From NCBI RefSeq assembly GCF_009670965.2, contig NZ_CP073239.1, forward strand, positions 434,001 through 498,000: a stretch of DNA of 64,000 nt, given 5' to 3'. Source of the stretch: Riemerella anatipestifer. Its GTDB lineage: Bacteria > Bacteroidota > Bacteroidia > Flavobacteriales > Weeksellaceae. Below, in pieces: positions 9,319-17,402 of the stretch (positions are counted from its first letter, which is position 1; each line of letters starts with the position of its first letter). The notes below the pieces were generated by a model. It did no database searches and had not been told where the DNA came from. It saw nothing but the letters and a program-made list of their open reading frames with translations. A program made the position numbers and the translations under genes.

Positions 9319-9345
9319 AATGATTCAGATTAAATCTGAATCATT
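9319..9345 (-). terminator. Terminator of the HerA-like gene
   Basis: Perfect 12-bp arms (9319-9330 and 9334-9345) around TAA. On the minus strand it is followed by a run of six T and lies 27 nt after the stop of the gene at 9373. Confidence 0.9.
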
Positions 9346-9372
9346 CAGCTTTACAAGTTATAATATTAACTT

Positions 9373-10923
9373 TTAGTACCTTCTCCTAGAAGTGGATTTT
9401 AATCCAAGCATACCTAGTATGGCTTTAGCTCCTTCTCTCATTAGAGTTGTACCAAAGGTTTTAGCCATAGGACTTTTCAATACAGTATCAAATATACTAG
9501 GTTCTTCTTGTTCTTTAGTCACAGTTGTTTTAGGTGTTTCTTGAGACGCCTGACTTCCCTCGGCTACAGGAACCATTCTTTTAGATAAAATCTCGTAAGC
9601 ACTTTCTTTATCTATACTATTCTGATATTTCTTAACTAAAGCCGACCCTGCCGTTAGATTATCTATCTCGGTAGCCGTTAATACTCCCATTCTACTTTCT
9701 GGTGAAATAAGGTAAGTCTGCACCAAAGGTGTTGGGATACCTTTTTCATCTAATGCCGTTACAAACGCCTCTCCTATTCCTAAATTTTGGATGAGTTCTT
9801 CTGCTTTATAATACTCTGTAACAGGATAGTTTTGTATGGCTTTTTCTATTTCTTTTCTATCTTTAGCTGTAAATCCTCTCAATGCATGCTGAATCTTAAG
9901 ACCTAACTGACTTAAAACATTCTCTGGCACATCTCCAGGTATTTGAGTAATAAAATAAATACCAACTCCTTTAGAACGGATAAGTTTCACCATAGTTTCT
10001 ATCTGTGAAAGCAAGGTTTTGGAGGCTTCTTTAAAAATTAAGTGAGCTTCATCTATAAAAAGCACCAATTTGGGTTTTCCACTATCGCCTTCTTCTGGGA
10101 AAGTAAGATAAATTTCGGCAAACAAAGACAGCATGAAGGTAGAAAATAAGTTTGGTTTATTCTGAATGTCATCTACACGCATAATATTTACCACACCTTT
10201 CCCTTCTCTAGTTTGTAGTAAATCATTAACCTCAAAGCTCGGCTCACCAAAGAACGCTGTTGCTCCCTCTTGTTCTAAAGCTACAATAGACCTCAAAATA
10301 GCCCCTAACGATGCTGGTGCAATAGAGCCGTAGTTTTCTGCTATTTCTTTCTTACCATTATCGTCCGTAGTTACATACTGCAATACTTTTTTAATATCTT
10401 CTAAATCAATTAGAGGTAAGCCTTTATCATCACAATATTTAAAAACTATCGACATAATGCTACTTTGGGTATCATTAAGCCCCAATATTTTACTAAGTAG
10501 CACCGGTCCAAATTCTGTAACCGTAGCTCTTAACTGAACACCTTTAGCCCCAGAAATCGTCATTAACTCTACCGGAAAAGGCTGAGCTTTATACGGCAAC
10601 TCTGTTTTAGCATAGCGTTCTTTAATGATGTTATTTTCTTCCCCTGCCTCTGCTATTCCTGAAAAATCACCTTTAATATCCATTACTAAAGACGGTATCC
10701 CTGCATGAGAAAGTTGCTCTACAAAGACCTGTATAGTCTTAGTTTTTCCTGTCCCTGTAGCCCCAGCTATAAGACCATGACGGTTTAAGGTTTTTAACGG
10801 AAGTTTTACATCTACCTCTTTTATTACCTCTCCATCTAGCATTCCCTTCCCTAAGATAATACTATCTCCTTTGGAACTATATCTACTGCTTAGTTCTTCT
10901 ATAAATTTAGTTTTGTCTGCCAT
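9373..10923 (-). CDS. HerA-like helicase/ATPase of the DUF853 (YjgR) family
   Basis: A 516-aa protein taken from the internal ATG at 10923 (MADKTKFIEELSSRYSS); the 25 extra codons upstream look non-coding. Walker A is GATGTGKTKT at about residues 54-63, Walker B is KLVLFIDEAHLIF, and YFITQIPGDVPENVLSQLG with HALRGFTAKDRKEI is typical of DUF853 ATPases. These are hexameric FtsK/HerA-type ATPases of unknown cellular role, thought to act on DNA. The C-terminus ends in a basic tail (KSTSRRRY). Confidence 0.92.
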   Translation of the reverse strand: MADKTKFIEELSSRYSSKGDSIILGKGMLDGEVIKEVDVKLPLKTLNRHGLIAGATGTGKTKTIQVFVEQLSHAGIPSLVMDIKGDFSGIAEAGEENNIIKERYAKTELPYKAQPFPVELMTISGAKGVQLRATVTEFGPVLLSKILGLNDTQSSIMSIVFKYCDDKGLPLIDLEDIKKVLQYVTTDDNGKKEIAENYGSIAPASLGAILRSIVALEQEGATAFFGEPSFEVNDLLQTREGKGVVNIMRVDDIQNKPNLFSTFMLSLFAEIYLTFPEEGDSGKPKLVLFIDEAHLIFKEASKTLLSQIETMVKLIRSKGVGIYFITQIPGDVPENVLSQLGLKIQHALRGFTAKDRKEIEKAIQNYPVTEYYKAEELIQNLGIGEAFVTALDEKGIPTPLVQTYLISPESRMGVLTATEIDNLTAGSALVKKYQNSIDKESAYEILSKRMVPVAEGSQASQETPKTTVTKEQEEPSIFDTVLKSPMAKTFGTTLMREGAKAILGMLGLKSTSRRRY

Positions 10924-11035
10924 TTTACATTTTTTGATGGATAAAATTAAGAAATAAAACTGAATAATAGCTCTTTTATCTATCTTAAATAATCTCATCT
11001 AGGACAAACCAGTCCTAAATATGGTAGATTTTGCT

Positions 11036-11043
11036 TATATTTG
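11036..11043 (+). promoter_or_regulatory. -7 promoter element of the Gre-like gene
   Basis: TATATTTG matches the Bacteroidota -7 consensus TAnnTTTG and lies 25 nt before the ATG at 11069. Being inside the longer possible reading frame, it argues for the internal start. No good TTG box is seen upstream. Confidence 0.5.
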
Positions 11044-11068
11044 TTACTCTATAAAAGATATAATCCTT

Positions 11069-11512
11069 ATGGAAAAAGAAATCATTTTAAAAGCTATTGC
11101 TAACGAGCAACAAAAGATAGTGGATAACTTACAAAAATCTGTAGAGCGCTACCGTATAGAGTCTGACATAGATGAAGATGCTACCCACGACCCTGAAGAC
11201 TTTTCACATCAAACAGAGGCTAAAGATATGCAGCTTAGGTTTGAACAGATGGCAAATACAGCAAAAAATCATTTAGCATTCATAGAAAATTCCGCTCAAG
11301 AACACCATACAAGTATTGAAAGTGGTTGCCTTATTAAAACCGACAAAAGTTATATTTTTATTGGGATTTCAGTGCCACCATTCAAATACGAAGGAAAAGA
11401 TGTAATTTGTATTTCTGAAGAGGCTCCTATTTATTCAAAAATAAAAGACACTAAAGTTGGCGATAAGGTTAATTTTGGCTCTCATCAAATTGAAATTATG
11501 GAAATAGCCTAA
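11069..11512 (+). CDS. Gre-like transcription-factor-related protein
   Basis: A 147-aa protein from the ATG at 11069. The N-terminal half is a predicted coiled-coil hairpin with a strongly acidic middle (SDIDEDATHDPEDFSHQTEA). The C-terminal half ends in KVGDKVNFGSHQIEIMEIA, which resembles the FKBP-like end of GreA/GreB (KxGDxVxF...IxxI). This architecture is that of secondary-channel RNA polymerase factors such as GreA, Gfh1 and Rnk. The assignment is by architecture, not clear sequence identity. It is divergent from the HerA-like gene and monocistronic. Confidence 0.6.
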   Translation: MEKEIILKAIANEQQKIVDNLQKSVERYRIESDIDEDATHDPEDFSHQTEAKDMQLRFEQMANTAKNHLAFIENSAQEHHTSIESGCLIKTDKSYIFIGISVPPFKYEGKDVICISEEAPIYSKIKDTKVGDKVNFGSHQIEIMEIA

Positions 11513-11535
11513 TCCAAAAATGGACTTCTGTAACC

Positions 11536-11551
11536 CAAGTTTCATAACTTG
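11536..11551 (+). promoter_or_regulatory. Dyad upstream of the sulfur operon, possible operator
   Basis: CAAGTT-TCAT-AACTTG is a perfect 6-bp inverted repeat, 15 nt before a -7-like TACCTTTG (11566-11573) and 32 nt before the ATG at 11583. Its position fits a regulator binding site for the sulfur operon; the regulator is unknown. Confidence 0.35.
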
Positions 11552-11582
11552 TGGAGTGGAAGTCTTACCTTTGTAGAAAATT

Positions 11583-12377
11583 ATGGAGCTACTAGGTTAT
11601 TTTTTTGCTGTCATCATTGGTTTGGTACTCGGTCTTATGGGTGGCGGTGGGAGTATTTTAAGCGTACCTGTTTTTGCTTACCTTTTTGGGTTAGATGCCG
11701 TTACCTCAACCACACTCTCTTTATTTGTAGTGGCTTGTAATGGGTTGGTAGGCTCTTTGGGACATTTTAAAGAGAAACAAATACACCTCAATACTGCTTT
11801 ACTATTTGGTATCCCTTCCGTCTTAGGAGTGCTTTTCTCTAGGAGAGTGGTTGTGCCACATCTACCCGAATACATCATCAACCGTTGGGGCATTTGTCTT
11901 ACTAAAGATATGTTCCTTCTCATTTTATTTGCCTCACTAATGCTTTTGGCTTCCTACAAAATGATTGTAGGGAGTAAAGCTGAACCTCATACTCTAACAG
12001 CTTCTCCTGCTAGAAATATGATGCTTATTTCTCAAGGACTATTGGTGGGCATTATTACAGGACTAGTAGGTGCTGGTGGAGGATTTCTTATCATCCCTGC
12101 TTTAGTAATGATTTTAGGGTTAAAAATGAAGGAAGCTATTGGTACCTCGCTACTGATTATTACCCTTAGTAGTACCATAGGTTTTATAAGCTCTTTAGAC
12201 AAAGTTGCCATAGACTGGCAATTTCTCTTATCTTTTACAGGGCTATCTATTCTAGGAGTTTTATTGGGTTTGGCTTTATCTAAAAGAGTAGATGGTAAAA
12301 AACTCAAACCTGCTTTTGGTTGGTTTGTGTTAGGTATGGGAGTTTATATCCTAATTAAAGAATTAATTTTGAAATAA
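11583..12377 (+). CDS. TauE/SafE (TSUP) family anion exporter, probably sulfite/thiosulfate
   Basis: A 264-aa inner-membrane protein with about eight helices. The two halves each carry the TSUP glycine-rich signature: GLVLGLMGGGGSILSVPVFAY near residues 12-32 and GIITGLVGAGGGFLIIPALV in the second half. TSUP proteins export sulfite, thiosulfate or organosulfonates. It opens an operon: the persulfide dioxygenase starts 13 nt after its stop, then a rhodanese lipoprotein and a cupin. The same pairing of TauE with CstB occurs in the Staphylococcus cst operon, which makes a sulfur-oxyanion role likely. Confidence 0.9.
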   Translation: MELLGYFFAVIIGLVLGLMGGGGSILSVPVFAYLFGLDAVTSTTLSLFVVACNGLVGSLGHFKEKQIHLNTALLFGIPSVLGVLFSRRVVVPHLPEYIINRWGICLTKDMFLLILFASLMLLASYKMIVGSKAEPHTLTASPARNMMLISQGLLVGIITGLVGAGGGFLIIPALVMILGLKMKEAIGTSLLIITLSSTIGFISSLDKVAIDWQFLLSFTGLSILGVLLGLALSKRVDGKKLKPAFGWFVLGMGVYILIKELILK

Positions 12378-12390
12378 AAATAGTATCATT

Positions 12391-13797
12391 ATGAAAATAG
12401 AACAAATATACACAGGTTGCCTTGCACAAGGAGCTTACTACATTACTTCTAACGGCGAAGCAGCCATTATAGACCCACTGCGTGAAGTACAACCTTACTT
12501 AGAGCGTTTAGAGAAAGATGGTGTTACCCTAAAATACATCTTTGAAACTCACTTCCATGCTGATTTTGTATCAGGACATTTAGATTTGAGTAAAAAAACA
12601 GGAGCTCCTATTATCTACGGACCTACTGCAAAACCTAGCTTTGAAGCCATTATTGCGGAGGACAATCAAATTTTTGAGTTAGGAAATGTTAAAATAAAAG
12701 TGCTACACACTCCAGGACATACGATGGAAAGTGCGTGTTTTCTACTCCTTGATGAAAACGGAAAAGAAACCGCATTGTTTAGTGGTGACACACTATTTTT
12801 AGGTGATGTAGGGCGTCCTGACTTGGCACAAAAAGCCACTAATCTTACTCAAGAAGAGTTAGCGGGACTATTGTACGAAAGCCTTTATAACAAAATACTT
12901 CCCCTACCAGATGAGGTTACCGTATATCCAGCACACGGAGCAGGTTCTGCTTGTGGCAAAAATATGATGAAGGAAACCGTGGATAGTCTTGGCAACCAAA
13001 AGAAAATGAACTATGCCCTCAACCAGCCTAGCAAAGAGGCTTTTATAGAGGCTGTTTTGGACGGACTTACCGCTCCACCGCAATACTTCGGAATGAATGT
13101 GGCTATGAACAAAGGAGGCTACACCAGCTTTGATGAAGTTTTAAAAAACGGTAAAGAGGCTCTATCCGTAGAAGATTTTGAAACCGTGGCAGAGAATACA
13201 GGAGCTTTAATCCTTGACACTAGAAATGCGGCTGATTTCCACCAAGGTTTTATACCTAACTCCATCAATATTGGTCTTAAAGGCAGTTTTGCCCCTTGGG
13301 TAGGTGCGATGATTGTAGATGTCAAACAACCTCTGCTACTAGTCTGTGAGGAAGGTACCGTAGAAGAAGCCATTACTAGACTTGCTCGTGTAGGGTTTGA
13401 TAATGTAGTGGGCTACCTCAAAGGGGGTTTTGACTCGTGGAAAAATTCAGGTAAAGAAATAGATACCGTTAAAAGAATTTCTGCCGAAACCTTTGCGAAT
13501 GAATACCATAAAGATGCAAAAGTGGTAGATGTAAGAAATATAGGAGAATACTCTGCTGAGCATGTAGAAGATGCCCTTAACCGTCCGCTTATGGAAATTA
13601 ACGATTGGGCAAAAGAACTAGGCGACACACATTTCTACATCCATTGTGCAGGTGGTTACCGTAGCATGATAGCCTCTAGTATACTCAATTCTAGAGGTAT
13701 CCGAAACTTTACAGAAGTAGATGGTGGTTTTGCTAAAATTAAGGAGACCTCTGTGCCTACCACTGATTTTGTATGTCAATCTAAAGTTAAGTTCTAG
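12391..13797 (+). CDS. CstB-like persulfide dioxygenase with two rhodanese domains
   Basis: A 468-aa three-domain enzyme. The metallo-beta-lactamase-fold domain (1-245) has the persulfide dioxygenase iron-site residues H54, H56 and D58 (ETHFHADFVSGH), H110 (HTPGHT), D133 (SGDTLFLGDVGRPDL) and H182 (YPAHGAGS). A first rhodanese domain (about 255-355) has a non-canonical loop CEEGTV at C319, lacking the arginine. A second (about 365-460) has the loop CAGGYR at C419. The order dioxygenase, pseudo-rhodanese, rhodanese is that of S. aureus CstB, which oxidises persulfides to sulfite/thiosulfate. Lies between the TSUP exporter and a rhodanese lipoprotein. Confidence 0.92.
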   Translation: MKIEQIYTGCLAQGAYYITSNGEAAIIDPLREVQPYLERLEKDGVTLKYIFETHFHADFVSGHLDLSKKTGAPIIYGPTAKPSFEAIIAEDNQIFELGNVKIKVLHTPGHTMESACFLLLDENGKETALFSGDTLFLGDVGRPDLAQKATNLTQEELAGLLYESLYNKILPLPDEVTVYPAHGAGSACGKNMMKETVDSLGNQKKMNYALNQPSKEAFIEAVLDGLTAPPQYFGMNVAMNKGGYTSFDEVLKNGKEALSVEDFETVAENTGALILDTRNAADFHQGFIPNSINIGLKGSFAPWVGAMIVDVKQPLLLVCEEGTVEEAITRLARVGFDNVVGYLKGGFDSWKNSGKEIDTVKRISAETFANEYHKDAKVVDVRNIGEYSAEHVEDALNRPLMEINDWAKELGDTHFYIHCAGGYRSMIASSILNSRGIRNFTEVDGGFAKIKETSVPTTDFVCQSKVKF

Positions 13798-13800
13798 ATT

Positions 13801-14214
13801 ATGAAAGTCATACACCAAATGATACTTGGCGGAGGTTTAGTTCTAGGGCTTACCTCCTGCCAAACAACTGGCAAAGCCAAAGATACTGGAATTATCTGGT
13901 GTGCAGCCGATACAAAAAGTACTAACGAAGCAAATCTCTCGAAAATTATAAATGCTCCCAATAGTATTTTAGTGGATGTAAGAACTCCAGAAGAATTTGC
14001 AGAAGGCAGTGCTAATGGAGCCATCAACATACCTTTAGACCAATTAGAAAATCATTTAGATAAACTAAATTCTTCGCAGGATATTGTACTTTTCTGTCGC
14101 TCTGGAAGACGCTCCGAAGAAGCTAAGACTATTCTAGAGAAACACGGCTTTAAAAAAGTATATAACGCTGGGACTTGGAACGAAGTAAAAGCACTTCAAA
14201 AAGAAACCAAATGA
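13801..14214 (+). CDS. Rhodanese-domain lipoprotein (sulfurtransferase)
   Basis: A 137-aa protein with a lipoprotein signal (lipobox LTSC, lipidated C20). The single rhodanese domain (about 45-132) has the cysteine loop FCRSGRRS with catalytic C99 and DVRTPEEF near residue 60. It should therefore act in the periplasm or on an outer membrane face, handling sulfane sulfur outside the cytoplasm. It starts 3 nt after the CstB-like gene, and its stop overlaps the cupin start as ATGA. An extra Cys (IIWCAAD) follows the lipid anchor. Confidence 0.9.
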   Translation: MKVIHQMILGGGLVLGLTSCQTTGKAKDTGIIWCAADTKSTNEANLSKIINAPNSILVDVRTPEEFAEGSANGAINIPLDQLENHLDKLNSSQDIVLFCRSGRRSEEAKTILEKHGFKKVYNAGTWNEVKALQKETK

Positions 14215-14507
14215 ATATTATAGAAAACATCGTATATAGTAATAATAAACCCTCTGTGGTCATTATTAAAAAGTCGGATACCCTCAAACAATTTGCCGTA
14301 GGACTAGGAAAAGATGCCGTATTGAAAAAACACATCACTCCTGTCCCTGCTACATTGGTAGTGCTAAAAGGCAATATCAATTTTGAGATTGAAGGTAAAA
14401 CACACCACTTTAAAGCGTGGGACACATACGAAATCCCTGTGAATATCTCTCACGAAGTCGTAGGAGTATCAGACGAAAATCTTTTTATGGTAACCCAAGA
14501 ACTTTAA
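14211..14507 (+). CDS. Small cupin-domain protein, last gene of the sulfur operon
   Basis: A 98-aa protein, start chosen at 14211 (MNIIENIVYSNN) because ATG overlaps the previous stop as ATGA, a sign of translational coupling. It forms a single cupin barrel: LKKHITPVPATLVVLKGNINFEIEGKTHHFK (in two parts) corresponds to cupin motif 1 and WDTYEIPVNISHEVVGV to motif 2. The usual metal-binding histidines are only partly present (H near residue 42, H near 83). Its substrate is unknown; the operon suggests a link to sulfur metabolism. Confidence 0.8.
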   Translation: MNIIENIVYSNNKPSVVIIKKSDTLKQFAVGLGKDAVLKKHITPVPATLVVLKGNINFEIEGKTHHFKAWDTYEIPVNISHEVVGVSDENLFMVTQEL

Positions 14508-14517
14508 CTCTTTACTG

Positions 14518-14601
14518 ACGCCACTTCGTTGCCTTACCATACAACACACCAGCGTAGCCTAAGACGACATACCGTTGTACGGTAAGACAACGAAGCGGCG
14601 T
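14518..14601 (-). repeat. Large imperfect inverted repeat, fully paired only as minus-strand RNA
   Basis: Two 28-nt arms (14518-14545 and 14574-14601) around a 28-nt loop. The arms differ at three places. Read on the minus strand all three become G-U pairs; on the + strand they are A-C mismatches. This hints at selection for a minus-strand RNA structure. It lies between the cupin stop and a strong minus-strand terminator. Confidence 0.7.
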
Positions 14602-14608
14602 AAAAAAT

Positions 14609-14643
14609 AACTGTCGGTTCTCAAAATTTGAGAACCGACAGTT
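14609..14643 (-). terminator. Strong terminator of the DUF4469 gene
   Basis: A perfect 17-bp inverted repeat with a single central base. On the minus strand the stem is followed by ATTTTTTA, 27 nt after the stop at 14670. On the + strand there is no T-run. Confidence 0.85.
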
Positions 14644-14669
14644 GTGGTTATAAAAACGAACTACCCCAA

Positions 14670-15389
14670 CTACCCAATAACAATAGGAGCAGATAAAATT
14701 TCTGTCCTAGGCTCTTTAAGTAAGGTATTACCTTTAGAAAATTGTGTTGTAAGACTTACCTCATAATTCCCTGCTTCTAAATCCGAAGGCACAAGAATAA
14801 GCACCCTTGACGGCTCGTTAAGAACAATATGCTCTGCTGAGAGTTTCACTTCTTGTTGAGTGTCTAGATTTTTAAATACAATGCCATTTTTAGGATTATC
14901 GCCGTCTATTTTAATGTAAGTGCCTTTGATTTCGGCGTTCTTACCTTTGGTAAGGGTGCCGTCTGCTTTGCCTGTGGCTTTGTCGGTAATGCTGAACACA
15001 CTCATAGGGCTAGATTGTTCGCCTAGGATTTCTACTTTGGTATCGTTGGCGGCTTTTCTTAGGTCGGTGCCTTGGTTTACATTTACATATACGGAATGCT
15101 TCTCTTTATCCCAAGTTTTGTCGTAAAATACGCCCTTAATCGCAGGACGCATATACACTAGTCCAGTATTTACGCTATAACCGTTGAGTACCAACTCCGA
15201 TGCCTTACGGTTAAAACGGGTGATGATATCCACCGCCGTTTCGGTTTTTATCTCCATACCCTCTTTTTTAAGGGCTTCTACAATTTCTGTAATACCAAGG
15301 CTACCACCTAGAAGTGGCACGGCTACAAAATCATTAGGGTCGTCTTTCGTTAATAGGTTGGGACGCAACCACGCTTTTAGTGTATTCAT
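14670..15389 (-). CDS. HU-like DNA-binding domain protein with C-terminal DUF4469
   Basis: A 239-aa cytoplasmic protein. The N-terminal half (about 1-115) has the shape of the Bacteroidota HU/IHF-related domain (MNTLKAWLRPNLLTKDDPND, then EIVEALKKEGMEIKTETAVD). The C-terminal half (about 125-235) resembles DUF4469, an Ig-like domain with the pattern GTYIKIDGDNPKNGI. Such proteins are common and multi-copy in Bacteroidota and of unproven function. The start ATG is in a clear frame, and two terminators flank the gene on the minus strand, so it is monocistronic. Confidence 0.8.
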   Translation of the reverse strand: MNTLKAWLRPNLLTKDDPNDFVAVPLLGGSLGITEIVEALKKEGMEIKTETAVDIITRFNRKASELVLNGYSVNTGLVYMRPAIKGVFYDKTWDKEKHSVYVNVNQGTDLRKAANDTKVEILGEQSSPMSVFSITDKATGKADGTLTKGKNAEIKGTYIKIDGDNPKNGIVFKNLDTQQEVKLSAEHIVLNEPSRVLILVPSDLEAGNYEVSLTTQFSKGNTLLKEPRTEILSAPIVIG

Positions 15390-15444
15390 AAGCTTTATAA
15401 TTTTTTGAGGTTAAACTTTTATTTTGTTTTGAGATATAAAAAAG

Positions 15445-15471
15445 CCCCATTGCGATACTGTCACAATGGGG
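15445..15471 (-). terminator. Terminator of the 625-aa secreted protein gene
   Basis: Arms CCCCATTG (15445-15452) and CAATGGGG (15464-15471). On the minus strand the stem is followed by CTTTTTTATA. It lies 12 nt after the stop at 15483. Confidence 0.88.
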
Positions 15472-15482
15472 AAAGTTATAAA

Positions 15483-17360
15483 CTATTTTACTAATAAGGC
15501 TTCTAACTTCTGTAAACGAGACTCTAACTCTTCATTCTTTGCTTTTAGGTCTTTTACTTCTTTATCTTTTTCTAAAAGGTGTAAGTAAAGTTCCTCTATC
15601 TTCTCTACATTCGTCAATTGAGTTGCCATAATATCTACATAACCTTGCTTTTTGATTTCTGCAGCAGATTGGTACCCTGGTAAATGCCCATTAGCTTTTA
15701 CAAAGTCTTCCACTTGGCTAAGGGTTTTAAAGCTATAATCTGCTTTAATGCTAGAAGTACCTGTATAATACTTTTGGAACACATAGTCTGGGAAGATAGA
15801 AGCATTAGAGCCAATAAAGCCTGTTGCCTTAACATTACCCGCAACTTCTAATTTTTCTGCTGGAGCTTCTACCCCTATACCTACATTATCTCCAAAATGA
15901 ATTTTTCCAGCATTGGTATAAATCGAGTAGTTTAATTCTGAACCTTTATTTACGTTGTCTAAGAATATTCCGTACATTTTGACCGGAGAAAATGCTGCAT
16001 TCAATTTGTGCCAAAATCTAAACCCATAAAAGTTTTCTACATTTGCTGCTCCATCTGCATACGCGTAAGTAGATACTCCAGCATAACTTTTAACAACAGC
16101 TCCTTCACTGAAAACTCCTGAGGCTCCTACTCCTATTGCTTCATCAGAAACATTACTACCTGTGTTTGCCCTGAAATAAGCATAATTAGCAAAGGCTCTA
16201 TTAACTGTAGTGTTAGGTCTTACCATCAATTGAGCTCTATTTCCCATCATTTCATATAAAGTATTTGCTGACCAAGCACCATTTGTTGCCTCAGCTAAGC
16301 TTGATACCATTGAGTCTACTCCATACATATCATTTACTTTTCCTCCGAATATCTTAGGTTCTGCATATATCCCCTTCATAACTTTAGAAATCGCATTTTG
16401 ATAGTTTCTCGGATACACTCTTAGTCCTTCATTAACCTCCATTACAGGCGCTACAGAACCATCAACCAACCCCGCTGCTGTATACACTGTACTTCCACCT
16501 AAATATTTTAAATTATTTGTGGTGTAGTTTCCTGCACTAGAAATATGTGCTATGATAGTACCTATATCTCCCGAAGAATTTCTTGATATTATTCTTGATT
16601 CATCTCCTATGTATGCCTTTGTTCCAACAGCCTCACCTAACGAAGGATGCTCATTATTAATAGTGGATAATTTTTGATTAAAATAGAAAAGACCTCTACT
16701 ACCAGGTTTACCACCTAAAGAATTATTAGGAAAACGATTAGAACTGATTGCTGTGGAATTAGGAATAGATTTTTCATCAAACCCAACAAATTCTCCATCT
16801 TCAAAAAGAGATTCTTTAACTGCATCCACATTTCCAAAATTTAAATGCAAACCATTATCTGAATAATAAAATTTGTTTTGATCATCAGCTGCAGGTTTTA
16901 GATAAGTTTCTACAATATTGTTATTGGTTCTTTGAGCCCAAAGTTGGTCGTTAGCTTGGGTATCACTTAGTCTTACCCATTTACCATTAGTAATATTACC
17001 AATGGTTTTGCCTGTAGGATTAGAGAAATAGTAGAACCCTTTTTGTAGATTATCCGTTACCTGTATGTTAGTGTCTGAAGTCTTACCTCCCTCTTTAGTA
17101 TTATACACTATCATACCATCAAAATAAGTAGGATAGTTAATCCCATCAGCAGCATTAACATCTAGTTTAAAGGTAGAAAGGTCAGTCTGAGGAAATAATA
17201 ACCCTTTACCTATACTTGGTAATTGACTTTCTGTATTCTCTGAAGCATCTAAAAAAGTATTAGATTTAGGATCTATTGTTGTAGGTTGGTTAGTTTTTAC
17301 TTGACCATAAGCTGTGGCTCCAGCCAAAAAACATAAAACGGATATATATTTTAAATTCAT
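15483..17360 (-). CDS. Secreted fibre-like protein with C-terminal coiled coil
   Basis: A 625-aa protein with a signal peptide (MNLKYISVLCFLAGATAYGQ). The middle has long, low-complexity beta-rich segments. Near residue 500 is VGIGVEAPAEKLEVAGNVKA, the sequence typical of Bacteroidota tail-fibre-like surface proteins; the C-terminus (about 530-625) has FPDYVFQKYY, VEDFVKANGHLPG and a leucine-heptad coiled coil ending LESRLQKLEALLVK. This layout suggests a trimeric surface fibre. The function is unknown. It shares features with the next gene upstream at 17403 and probably derives from a common ancestor. Confidence 0.75.
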   Translation of the reverse strand: MNLKYISVLCFLAGATAYGQVKTNQPTTIDPKSNTFLDASENTESQLPSIGKGLLFPQTDLSTFKLDVNAADGINYPTYFDGMIVYNTKEGGKTSDTNIQVTDNLQKGFYYFSNPTGKTIGNITNGKWVRLSDTQANDQLWAQRTNNNIVETYLKPAADDQNKFYYSDNGLHLNFGNVDAVKESLFEDGEFVGFDEKSIPNSTAISSNRFPNNSLGGKPGSRGLFYFNQKLSTINNEHPSLGEAVGTKAYIGDESRIISRNSSGDIGTIIAHISSAGNYTTNNLKYLGGSTVYTAAGLVDGSVAPVMEVNEGLRVYPRNYQNAISKVMKGIYAEPKIFGGKVNDMYGVDSMVSSLAEATNGAWSANTLYEMMGNRAQLMVRPNTTVNRAFANYAYFRANTGSNVSDEAIGVGASGVFSEGAVVKSYAGVSTYAYADGAANVENFYGFRFWHKLNAAFSPVKMYGIFLDNVNKGSELNYSIYTNAGKIHFGDNVGIGVEAPAEKLEVAGNVKATGFIGSNASIFPDYVFQKYYTGTSSIKADYSFKTLSQVEDFVKANGHLPGYQSAAEIKKQGYVDIMATQLTNVEKIEELYLHLLEKDKEVKDLKAKNEELESRLQKLEALLVK

Positions 17361-17402
17361 TTTAGTATTATTTTAAGTTAGTTGTGATTTTAAATATGGA
17401 AA

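Noticed and set aside
11549..11740. Short + frame of 63 codons at the start of the TSUP gene
   Set aside because: It overlaps the well-supported TSUP gene in another frame and has no start context or family match.
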